Origin: Candidatus Acidiflorens stordalenmirensis
GTDB lineage: Bacteria > Acidobacteriota > Terriglobia > Terriglobales > Acidobacteriaceae
Length of the DNA stretch: 32,021 nt
Direction of reading: 5' to 3'
Assembly: GCA_003139995.1 (NCBI GenBank)
Contig: PLIC01000246.1
Span: forward strand, 1 to 32,021
Part shown: in pieces, positions 9,036 to 15,931 of the stretch
Position numbering within the stretch: the stretch's first letter is position 1
Layout of the letters: each line of letters starts with the position of its first letter
The notes under the pieces: generated by a model
The model's input: only the letters and a program-made list of their open reading frames with translations
Database searches by the model: none
What the model was told of the DNA's origin: nothing
Made by a program: the position numbers and the translations under genes

Positions 9036-9078
9036 TGGTGGCGGCGGTAGGACTCGAACCTACGGACTACGGCTTACG
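9036..9078 (-). repeat. tRNA 3'-end remnant, possible attachment-site half
   Basis: Read on the minus strand this ends in a full T arm (GTAGG, TTCGAGT, CCTAC), then CGCCGCC, A and CCA, exactly like a tRNA 3' end. It matches the start of the intact tRNA-Met at 14893 in 37 of 43 aligned positions and has the same orientation. One of the differences is a compensated base pair in the T stem. No convincing D arm or 5' acceptor strand precedes it, so it is not a complete tRNA gene. It fits the displaced 3' end left by integration of an element into a tRNA gene. Confidence 0.65.
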
Positions 9079-9083
9079 TTTGC

Positions 9084-10247
9084 CTACTGGTTCCTCTTAC
9101 CACGAACCACCGATCCGATTTTGCCCACGAATTGGAATGTCCGAAAGAGGCGCTGTTTCAGCAAAAGGTTCTGCGCCACTTGCTTGACTCGAGAGCCGTG
9201 AAAGTCCACGAGGTTGAGCTCGGCGAGGAATGCGAAGAGTTGATGATCTTCCGCGCCCGGCACTCCGATTGAGGTGCCGCGAAAAATGGGATTGCTCCGA
9301 AACATAAGTTGAGTAACTTCGAACAGGAACGCGTTGGGATTCGTGTTAGTTTTTCCAGTGTAATCGAAGTAGGGCCCGTCTTGGACGCGGACGCCGGGTT
9401 GAATCAAGCCCTCGATTACGATCTCAGACTGTGCGGGGACCTCGAGGTCCACCGTCTGGCATTGGACAAGCGGAACAGCTTCCTGCAGGAGACCTCCGGC
9501 TAAGTCGTATTCGTCCATGCCATCGGGGTATGCGGCGGCGGCCGCCATGATCACTGCCTCGCTGACGCCGATGGCGACCGCCATGGGCAAGGGTAAAGAT
9601 CGGCCCGCTTTTTCCGCCTTGGCGACATGCCGCCCCAGGTGGCTCCCTGGAGAAGCGCTAACCGTCGCCTGCTTTGGACCTAACAGTTGCATCCGATACA
9701 CGCCTACATTTCGAGAGCCTGTTTCCGGATCTTTGGTTACGTTGATGTGCCAGGTGCCGATATATCGGCCGCTATCGTAGTTACTCCACTGAGGAACGGG
9801 CAGATTCAGAAGGCTGACGCCGCTCGCCTGAACAATGTTCTCCAGTACCGGGCCAGTCTCGACGAGTCTCGGTTTGACGGGCGTGGCCATCCTCTTCCTG
9901 GCTTCTGTTATGAGAGTCTTCCGGGTGGTTCCTAACTCCAGGCCGAGAGCAAGCGCGATCGAGGTGGTATCGCACAATCCGTTCGTAAACACGCGTTGAT
10001 CTGGATAATCCTTGACGTTCTCGAAGAGGAGCGATGTCCGGCTCTCTCTGGTCATTCTCCCGATATCGACTTTCCAATCGATTGTTTCTCTGACGCGCAC
10101 GAGGCGGCCAGCGTCCGCGAGAACTTGAATGAAATGGCGCAGATCTCTTGTTTTCCCGGACAACCCCTCCTGCGAAGGCGAAAGCAAAGCAGCACCGGGA
10201 CGGGGATCGTTCTTCGAGAAAGTATCTTTCACTATTCTGCCGTTCAT
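9084..10247 (-). CDS. UbiD-family decarboxylase, short C-terminus
   Basis: This belongs to the prenylated-FMN-dependent UbiD family, which adds or removes carboxyl groups on aromatic, heteroaromatic or unsaturated acids. The best start is the ATG at 10247, preceded by AAGAAAGA and 44 bases after the hemB-like stop. It gives 387 residues. Visible family features are NVGVYRMQ at 180-187, where Asn180 and Arg185 match the metal-binding Asn and catalytic Arg. H203 follows, then VDLEVPAQSEIVIEG at 266-280, and DGPYFDYTG at 290-298. In that last loop the usual Glu...Glu/Asp acid pair is Asp290 and Asp295. Most UbiD proteins are about 450-500 residues, so roughly 60-110 residues are missing. The last codons run into the tRNA-like remnant, which suggests truncation, though a naturally short subgroup is possible. 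The substrate cannot be told from sequence. Confidence 0.8.
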   Translation of the reverse strand: MNGRIVKDTFSKNDPRPGAALLSPSQEGLSGKTRDLRHFIQVLADAGRLVRVRETIDWKVDIGRMTRESRTSLLFENVKDYPDQRVFTNGLCDTTSIALALGLELGTTRKTLITEARKRMATPVKPRLVETGPVLENIVQASGVSLLNLPVPQWSNYDSGRYIGTWHINVTKDPETGSRNVGVYRMQLLGPKQATVSASPGSHLGRHVAKAEKAGRSLPLPMAVAIGVSEAVIMAAAAAYPDGMDEYDLAGGLLQEAVPLVQCQTVDLEVPAQSEIVIEGLIQPGVRVQDGPYFDYTGKTNTNPNAFLFEVTQLMFRSNPIFRGTSIGVPGAEDHQLFAFLAELNLVDFHGSRVKQVAQNLLLKQRLFRTFQFVGKIGSVVRGKRNQ

Positions 10248-10291
10248 TCTTTCTTGAGGACGTCGCGCCCAGAATGCGTACAGCCTGAGCG

Positions 10292-11272
10292 TTATTTGCC
10301 GCGAAGCAGCTCTGCCGCCCGTTTCGCGAAATAAGTGATGATGATGTCCGCGCCCGCGCGTTTCATGCAAGTCAGCGCTTCCAGCATGATCGCGTCTCTA
10401 TCCAAACGCCCGAGCCGCGCCGCCGCATCGATCATTGCGTACTCTCCGCTCACGTCATATACGGCGAGTGGCATTTGGAATTCTTGCTTGGCGCGATACA
10501 CGATGTCCAGGTAAAAAAGCGCGGGCTTGACCATAACGATGTCCGCGCCTTCCTCGATGTCCAGGGCAATCTCGCGCATGGCCTCGTTGGAATTGGAGAA
10601 ATCCATTTGATGGGTTTGCTTGTTACCGAACTTCAGCGTCGAGTGTGTTCCTTCCTTAAAGAAGGGGTCATAAAGCTTTGAGGCGAACTTTGCCGCGTAC
10701 GCCATAATTGGCAGGTTGTGGAATCCGCGCGAATCCAACGCCTGTCTCATCGTATGAATCTGCCCGTCCAGCATGGCAGCTGGCGCAACTATGTCGCTGC
10801 CGGCCTCGGCATGGGAGAGAGTGATTTTTGCGATTAGCTCCAGCGAGGAGTCGTTATCGAGATAGCCGTTGCGCATAAGTCCGCAGTGCCCACTCGTCGT
10901 GTATTCGCAAGGACACACATCTGTAACGACAAGCATCCCGGGAACTTTGCTCTTCAAAGCTCTCACGGCTTCCTGCACGATTCCGTTCGGGGAGTAAGAG
11001 CCAGACGCTTGTTCATCCTTAGTCTCAGGCACGCCGAACAGAAGAACCGCGGGAATACCCAGGTCGCGTACTGCGACAGCTTCCTCGATCAAGCAGTCGA
11101 TCGACAAATGATAGTTGCCTGGAAGCGCTGCGATCTCCTCCTTAACCGCGCTGCCGGGGACCACGAAAAGGGGCAAAATGAAGCTGCTGGCGGAAAGCTT
11201 ATTTTCGCGGACGAGCCCTCGAATCGCTTCATTCTGCCGGAGCCTTCTAAGTCTTTGTGTTGGGAATCCCAT
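10292..11272 (-). CDS. HemB-like porphobilinogen synthase, divergent
   Basis: A HemB-family enzyme of 326 residues. The classical reaction condenses two 5-aminolevulinate molecules into porphobilinogen. The ATG at 11272 is chosen because AAAGGA lies six bases before it and the upstream gene ends 11 bases away. Both Schiff-base lysines are present: Lys195 (YAAKFAS) and Lys249 (MVKPA). So is the cysteine metal site DVCPCEY...GHCG (Cys120, 122, 130). Several substrate-pocket positions differ from standard HemB. DPFFKE (203-208) replaces GPFR(D/E), GNKQTHQMDF (216-225) replaces G(D/N)(R/K)xxYQMDP, and YDVSGEY replaces YQVSGEY. It sits between a PaaK-like ligase and a UbiD decarboxylase, which is not a heme-gene setting. 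It may be the organism's only hemB or a paralogue with a changed substrate; the neighbours favour the second. Confidence 0.88.
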   Translation of the reverse strand: MGFPTQRLRRLRQNEAIRGLVRENKLSASSFILPLFVVPGSAVKEEIAALPGNYHLSIDCLIEEAVAVRDLGIPAVLLFGVPETKDEQASGSYSPNGIVQEAVRALKSKVPGMLVVTDVCPCEYTTSGHCGLMRNGYLDNDSSLELIAKITLSHAEAGSDIVAPAAMLDGQIHTMRQALDSRGFHNLPIMAYAAKFASKLYDPFFKEGTHSTLKFGNKQTHQMDFSNSNEAMREIALDIEEGADIVMVKPALFYLDIVYRAKQEFQMPLAVYDVSGEYAMIDAAARLGRLDRDAIMLEALTCMKRAGADIIITYFAKRAAELLRGK

Positions 11273-11283
11273 GGTAGTTCCTT

Positions 11284-12909
11284 TCACTTCGCCGCATACT
11301 CGCTATGCTGGTTAGTTGGTTTCCGCAACTGGAAGGGCAGGATCTTGCCGCTTGCTGTGCAGACTGGATAATTGCGCCTGACTTGCACCATGCTGGACTG
11401 GCGCCACATCTCGACTCCAGACTGCGCCCATGATTCCGGACTGGCTTCACCACGCTTGAGCAGCATCATGAACTTGTCCAGAACCTCGGCTTCGTTTACC
11501 TTTCCCACTCGCGGGCTGACCAACAATTGCAGGTGGGTGAATCCCTTCGAGTCTTCCTCTTCGATCAACTGGTAATCTGTGCTTTTCCCGCCGAAGGTCT
11601 CAGGCAGCTCGTTTTCGATAATTCGAACGAAGTCCGTGTCGACAAACGTCACTCCTTCGCCGGTCAGCTTTTCATAGCTGCGGATATTGCCGAGACAGGT
11701 GTCGAAACCGAGCTCTCCGAATTCGCAGTTGCAGGCCGCCGAATCGAGACCGCCAAAATCGCCCATGCCAACGTTCAGAAGCAATTTGGGCGATTCATAG
11801 AGCAGGCTGGTGAAAAGGTAGGAATCCAGGCGGATATCGAAGTTCGGAACCACGTGCTCGTGAGTGATGATCGCAGTGGTGTCTTTGTAAAGGTGACAAT
11901 GATCGCTTTGCGAATGGGCTTGGTTGCAGCCCGCAGCGATTACGCCGGCTTCCGATATTCCGTAGACCGGAATCGCAGCGGCGCCAGTGGATTCGATTTC
12001 TCTCTTCTTGTGTGGCGTAAGAGGCTCGCCGGTTACTAGAAACTTGGCGCCCTTAAGATTCAGGTTCGCCTCTGCCGCGGCGATACACACCCTTACCGCC
12101 GAAGCCGCAAATGTGTAAATGACGCAGTTCGGGTGCTCGCTGAGGGCCTCCGAAGCCCATTGAGCGATGCGGTGGGCATCATTGAGTCCAGCGTACTCCG
12201 GCTCGGCCAAGGGACAACCATAGAGTCGATGGACCGCGAAAATAGTCTTCGTGCCCCACCTCTTTTCCCAGTTAACCCGAACCCGGTCTTCCGCAACCTG
12301 CGAGAACCACCGCTCGACCGGGTTCCCGATATGCGCGAATCGCAGGCTGGAGTTGATCCCCGGCGCTCCCGGGAACACCGGGAACCAATTTGCGATCGGA
12401 GCCGTTAGGCAGCCATGAAGATTAAGCAAAAACGCATCGTAGAGAGACCTTTGGTGCAGGTAATCAAAGTCGATCCGGATTCTCGTGCCAGCGCTTCGAG
12501 TCGCCCCGCTCCTCACTTCATACACGAAAGACAGATAGGGGTTATCGAACATTCCCTCTGCGCAGACAAACGTGGTCCCATTGCGTCGAACCGGCACCTT
12601 TCCCTTGAACTCGTCCACCGTGAAATAGACCCCTTCGAGTTCCAGAGCGCGCAGGCTGGCCTCCAGGCCGTCCTTTGAAACCCAGGACTTGAGATCGCTG
12701 AAGGCGATTCGCTTGGCGGCGAGCAGTGGCAAGTAAGGGCTGCGCGAATAGCCGAAAATGCTCCGCTCCGCAAGGCGCAAGAAATTGCCTTCGCGCTCGG
12801 CGATTCGTTTCTGGAGCAACAATCGCGCTAAGGCGATCGCCTCCCCGGGTTCCATTCGCGATTTCGCGAATTTCCGCAGGCCGTCGATGAATCGATAGTA
12901 TTTGCGCAA
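11284..12909 (-). CDS. PaaK-like adenylate-forming enzyme
   Basis: A 541-residue protein resembling the phenylacetate-CoA ligase branch of the ANL (acyl-adenylate) superfamily. These enzymes activate a carboxylic acid with ATP and usually pass it to CoA. The phosphate-binding loop is at about 133-142 (RSGATRSAGT). FLVTGEPLTPHKKREIE lies at 290-306, and YGISEAG at 316-322 matches the family's Y-G-x-(S/T)-E motif. A cysteine pair (CNCEFGELGF, about 393-402) follows and resembles the metal-binding cysteines of PaaK relatives. The C-terminal 100 residues form the usual small lobe but without an obvious catalytic Lys motif. The gene is 11 bases upstream of the hemB-like start, so the two are probably co-translated. 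The acid activated is unknown. Confidence 0.75.
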   Translation of the reverse strand: MRKYYRFIDGLRKFAKSRMEPGEAIALARLLLQKRIAEREGNFLRLAERSIFGYSRSPYLPLLAAKRIAFSDLKSWVSKDGLEASLRALELEGVYFTVDEFKGKVPVRRNGTTFVCAEGMFDNPYLSFVYEVRSGATRSAGTRIRIDFDYLHQRSLYDAFLLNLHGCLTAPIANWFPVFPGAPGINSSLRFAHIGNPVERWFSQVAEDRVRVNWEKRWGTKTIFAVHRLYGCPLAEPEYAGLNDAHRIAQWASEALSEHPNCVIYTFAASAVRVCIAAAEANLNLKGAKFLVTGEPLTPHKKREIESTGAAAIPVYGISEAGVIAAGCNQAHSQSDHCHLYKDTTAIITHEHVVPNFDIRLDSYLFTSLLYESPKLLLNVGMGDFGGLDSAACNCEFGELGFDTCLGNIRSYEKLTGEGVTFVDTDFVRIIENELPETFGGKSTDYQLIEEEDSKGFTHLQLLVSPRVGKVNEAEVLDKFMMLLKRGEASPESWAQSGVEMWRQSSMVQVRRNYPVCTASGKILPFQLRKPTNQHSEYAAK

Positions 12910-13444
12910 CCGTCAACCTCGTAACGAACGCGCCAGGATCTTTTCCTCTGCAGTCTCTGTTGGCTTGCGAAAAGCCGGTGTTGCTCAATCGGAATATAGC
13001 GGGGAATCGCCAAGCTGGGGATGGCGGAGGGAACGATCTCGCGCCGATACTCGACTGATAGATTATCTGAAATTCCGGGAAGAAAGTCAACGTCCTCAAA
13101 ACCGCGAAGTCTTGCGCCTGCGGACAAGATTGAGAGGCTGCCGCTGATGAGTAAGTTACCGATGTGCAGGCACCTCCGTTCCTGTTGCCGGTGCTCTTTG
13201 GGGGCCAGCCGGCTGACCCGGTCAGGGTCACTTTGTCGTTTGCAGAGCGGTTGGATGGGATTCCCGATAGTCAGCGTGGGGGTCTGGGTGGCCCGGTATC
13301 CGTGCGGGTTGGCATCAAGCTCGGCGAACAGCCGGTGCCGTCTCCGCGGTCGAAATACTCCCACTAGACATTGCGATGGACGCACACGCAGCCAGTGCGG
13401 CCGGCAGTTACGTCGGGCATCGTCCCTTTTCTCGCGCCCCGCCC
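12910..13444. other. 535-base gap inside the minus-strand cluster, no gene supported
   Basis: Several frames are open on both strands, as expected in GC-rich DNA, but none gives a recognisable protein. I looked for the small zinc-ribbon OB-fold partner that often accompanies SCP-x thiolases and found no cysteine-ribbon pattern. A plus-strand frame at 13164-13367 has protein-like composition, with no supported start signal. The stretch may be a decayed gene. Confidence 0.4.
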
Positions 13445-14650
13445 TTACGTCGTGGCCCTCAGCACTGTACAAACGGAGGCGCAGATGGGTCCGCCTATAT
13501 TGAACGTGGCGGCAACATTGGCATCCTTAACCTGCAACGGTTGTGGGACCTTGCCAAGCAATTGCCATGCGCACCATCCGAGCATCGCGACGCCGCTCGC
13601 GCCAATGGGATGGCCTTTCGCAATAAGTCCGCCGGAGGTATTGATGCCACATTCGCCACCGACCCTGGCTTTTCCGTCGACCCAATATTGCGCGCCTTTG
13701 CCGTATTCGGCTTTTCCTAAGACCTCCGTGCCGATGGCGCCCATTACCGTGAAGCAATCGTGGATCTCGGCGACCTTTACATCGTCCGGCTTGACCCCCG
13801 CCATTCGGTAAGCGCTTTGCATCGCTTTGATCGCACCCGCGGGACGAAGCACATCGCGGCCGGACTTTCTGAGAGGGTCGGTCGCCTGCGCGTATCCGGC
13901 AATCTCGACGCAGTCTCGCTTGTCGACGCCGAGCTTTGCCAACCCTTCCTCAGTAGCGAGGATGAGCGCGGCATACCCGTCGCTGATCTGCGAACAATCG
14001 TAGGTCTTGAGCGGCAGCCCTTCGACAATGTAGCGATTGATGCCTTCGATCTGCATCGCCTGTTCGACCGTAAGTTCGACATTGCGCATCTGCGCGTAGG
14101 GATTGTGACGGGCGTTTGCGTACTCTGTGACGGCGATCTGTGCCAGGTACTCTTCAGGGATGCCGTGCACTTTGAGATAGCACTCCATTACCTCCGCAAA
14201 GAGGTGGGGGAAGATATATACCTTGCCTTCCCGTTCGTCGGGATGCGAGAAATAGCCGAGGGCCTGGCCGATGAGCTTTCCATCCATCTTGCCTTCGGCG
14301 TCGCGCATTTTTTCGTAGCCGATCGCAATCCCAGTATCGCCCCATCCGATTTGCAGTTTCTGGATAACTGAGAGAATTGCCTGGCCACCGGAGGCGCACG
14401 CATTTTCGACCGATTCGATCGGCTTACCGGCGAGTCCCGGAATATCCGCCACGAGGCCCGCGAGCAGCCCTTGCTGGTTGAGGGAGATATTGCAAACGGC
14501 GCCCACAGAGCCGACATCGAGCGCGGAGGGTTCCACTTTGATCTCCGCACAGGTCTCTGTAACGGCGCGTTGAAGAATCTCGGGTACAGTCATGCCCATG
14601 AGTTTTCCGAATTTCGATTGATGATAGGTGGTGATGTAAATGCGTTTCAT
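13445..14650 (-). CDS. SCP-x-type thiolase / acetyl-CoA acetyltransferase
   Basis: A 401-residue thiolase-fold enzyme, closest in style to the SCP-x/acetyl-CoA acetyltransferase group that makes or cleaves 3-ketoacyl-CoA. The start is the ATG at 14650, with AGAGGTG nearby upstream. The nucleophile motif VENACASGGQA puts Cys85 in the active site. EIHDCFTVMG at 295-304 supplies His298, and GGLIAKGHPIGASG at 340-353 supplies His347. NIGG at 384-387 is the C-terminal glycine motif. The first gene of this operon was an acyl-CoA synthetase, of which only the tail remains 10 bases upstream. Many SCP-x-like thiolases act on steroid or branched substrates with a zinc-ribbon partner, but none is visible here. 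Substrate unknown. Confidence 0.88.
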   Translation of the reverse strand: MKRIYITTYHQSKFGKLMGMTVPEILQRAVTETCAEIKVEPSALDVGSVGAVCNISLNQQGLLAGLVADIPGLAGKPIESVENACASGGQAILSVIQKLQIGWGDTGIAIGYEKMRDAEGKMDGKLIGQALGYFSHPDEREGKVYIFPHLFAEVMECYLKVHGIPEEYLAQIAVTEYANARHNPYAQMRNVELTVEQAMQIEGINRYIVEGLPLKTYDCSQISDGYAALILATEEGLAKLGVDKRDCVEIAGYAQATDPLRKSGRDVLRPAGAIKAMQSAYRMAGVKPDDVKVAEIHDCFTVMGAIGTEVLGKAEYGKGAQYWVDGKARVGGECGINTSGGLIAKGHPIGASGVAMLGWCAWQLLGKVPQPLQVKDANVAATFNIGGPICASVCTVLRATT

Positions 14651-14660
14651 AAAACACCTC

Positions 14661-14804
14661 TTAGGATGAGTTGCGCCCCGGCGTAACAGTATCGCTTCCA
14701 CCGGCGACGTCAGACTTGAGAACCCTTAGTCGGTCCTGGAGTTCGAGTTTCAGAACCTTACCATAGGCGTTGCGGGGCAATGCTTCTATAGCGATGATTT
14801 GCCT
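14661..14804 (-). pseudogene. C-terminal relic of an AMP-forming acyl-CoA synthetase
   Basis: Read on the minus strand, 47 codons end at a TAA 10 bases before the thiolase start. They contain IIAIEALPRNAYGKVLKLEL, the A10 core of AMP-forming acyl-CoA synthetases (consensus LPRtatGKvlK), which carries the catalytic lysine. An in-frame TGA lies immediately upstream at 14805-14807, and no further synthetase sequence can be read before the tRNA. The gene has lost everything but its tail. The tight spacing shows it was once co-transcribed with the thiolase, which suits activation of an acid before or after thiolytic steps. Confidence 0.8.
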
Positions 14805-14892
14805 TCATTACAATTTCATTACAGTCACCCGATATTGGAGCTGCCCAAACTCCGGGGAACATCTCTAGCTTATTGAAAATGGATCTTAAATT

Positions 14893-14969
14893 TGGTGGCG
14901 GCGGTTGGACTCGAACCAACGACCTACGGATTATGAGACCGTCGCTCTAACCACCTGAGCTACACCGCC
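14893..14969 (-). tRNA. tRNA-Met (CAT), elongator type
   Basis: A complete 77-base cloverleaf on the minus strand including an encoded CCA. The acceptor stem GGCGGTG pairs with CGCCGCC (one G-T pair), and the discriminator is A. The D arm is GCTC/GAGC. The anticodon loop is CTCATAA with CAT at 14933-14935, and the T arm is GTTGG/CCAAC with loop TTCGAGT. The anticodon stem has one T-T mismatch next to the loop. It lacks the three G-C pairs in the anticodon stem that mark initiator tRNA. A lysidine-modified tRNA-Ile with the same anticodon cannot be fully excluded. It marks the left end of the putative island. Confidence 0.9.
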
Positions 14970-15129
14970 AATCCGGAAATACGCGGAAGGAAACCAGGGA
15001 CAGCCCGGAAATGGGCACAGAATCCGCAGACGCGGGTGGACGCGTCCCTGACTTATTCTAAAAGTGCATGGAATGGAGTGTCAATGGAATGTCGTGTCAA
15101 ACCGACCGTCTTCATGCGAAACTGGGCGC

Positions 15130-15852
15130 ATGAAAGTCATCGCTGTGATTCCGGCGCGGCTGGCTTCGACGCGCCTGCCTCGCAAGATGCTGCGCGAAAT
15201 CGCTGGCGAGCCGTTGCTGGCGCTAACCTACCAGGCCGTGCGTCGCTGCCCCCAACTCGACCAAGTCGTGGTGGCTACCGACTCCGACGAAATTTTCCAG
15301 TTTTGCCAGCGGCGCGGCTTTGGCGTGCGGATGACTTCACCCGCCCATCGCTCAGGCACGGAGCGCACCCACGAAATCTCCACGGTCATTCCTGCCGATA
15401 TCTACATCGATGTCCAAGGCGATGAACCGCTGACTCGCCCCGAACACATCGCCAAGCTGATCGAGGTCATGTGGCCACCCGAGGTCGAAGTCGGCACACT
15501 GAAAACGCCGGCGGCTGACATCGACGTCAACAATCCAGGCGCCGTCAAAGTGGTGACCGATGCTGCCGGTCGCGCCCTCTACTTTTCTCGCGCCACGATC
15601 CCCTTCGATCGCGATGGCGCGCATCCCCGATACTACAAGCACCTCGGAATCTACGGGCATCGCAGGGACGCGCTGGATAAGTTCGTGCGCTGGCCGGAGT
15701 CGTCGCTCGAGCGCAGCGAGCGGCTGGAGCAGCTGCGCTTTCTCGAGAACGGGGTCCCGATCTACGTGGCAGAAACGCCGTTCGACACCGTTGGCGTCGA
15801 CACGGAAGAGGATGTGCAGAGAGTCGAAGAGATTCTGGAGAAAAATTTGTAA
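15130..15852 (+). CDS. kdsB: 3-deoxy-manno-octulosonate cytidylyltransferase
   Basis: This cytosolic enzyme activates Kdo with CTP to CMP-Kdo, needed for the LPS inner core, so it indicates a Gram-negative outer membrane. The 240-residue product starts at the ATG at 15130, where the family alignment begins. The nucleotide-binding loop is at residues 7-19 (IPARLASTRLPRK). VQGDEP at 95-100 is the metal-binding motif. The conserved KHLGIYG stretch and the RLEQLRFLENG stretch follow in the expected order. It is a single gene, on the opposite strand from the next gene, which it faces tail to tail. Confidence 0.95.
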   Translation: MKVIAVIPARLASTRLPRKMLREIAGEPLLALTYQAVRRCPQLDQVVVATDSDEIFQFCQRRGFGVRMTSPAHRSGTERTHEISTVIPADIYIDVQGDEPLTRPEHIAKLIEVMWPPEVEVGTLKTPAADIDVNNPGAVKVVTDAAGRALYFSRATIPFDRDGAHPRYYKHLGIYGHRRDALDKFVRWPESSLERSERLEQLRFLENGVPIYVAETPFDTVGVDTEEDVQRVEEILEKNL

Positions 15853-15931
15853 TTGGGTAATTTGGAATTCAGATGCAAGCCCGAGACGCCGGGTGCGGCA
15901 TGTGATCGGTTTCAGATTACCAAATTAGAAA
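15853..15931. other. AT-rich gap with inverted repeats between kdsB and the M48 gene
   Basis: This short region holds AT-rich inverted sequences (aattgggtaatttgg at about 15852-15866 and ccaaattag plus aattaccaatt at about 15919-15950). The right arm reaches into the last codons of the minus-strand M48 gene. They could fold as a two-way terminator for the convergent genes. Confidence 0.4.

Noticed and set aside
8793-9050. An 85-codon plus-strand frame over the M16 relic
   Set aside because: It is in a different frame from the M16 similarity and gives no recognisable protein. The related frame carries the relic.
9036-9115. A complete tRNA gene at the tRNA-like remnant
   Set aside because: The T arm and 3' acceptor strand are perfect, but no 5' strand pairs with CGCCGCC. 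The anticodon arm has only a 3-bp stem with an 8-base loop, and the D-arm-like hairpin is out of register.
13164-13367. A 67-codon plus-strand frame in the gap of the island
   Set aside because: The composition looks protein-like, but there is no ribosome-binding site, no known motif, and it opposes the operon direction.
12828-13472. A 214-codon minus-strand frame between thiolase and ligase
   Set aside because: Arg-rich, low-complexity translation overlapping both neighbours is typical of a chance frame in GC-rich DNA. No zinc-ribbon partner motif is present.
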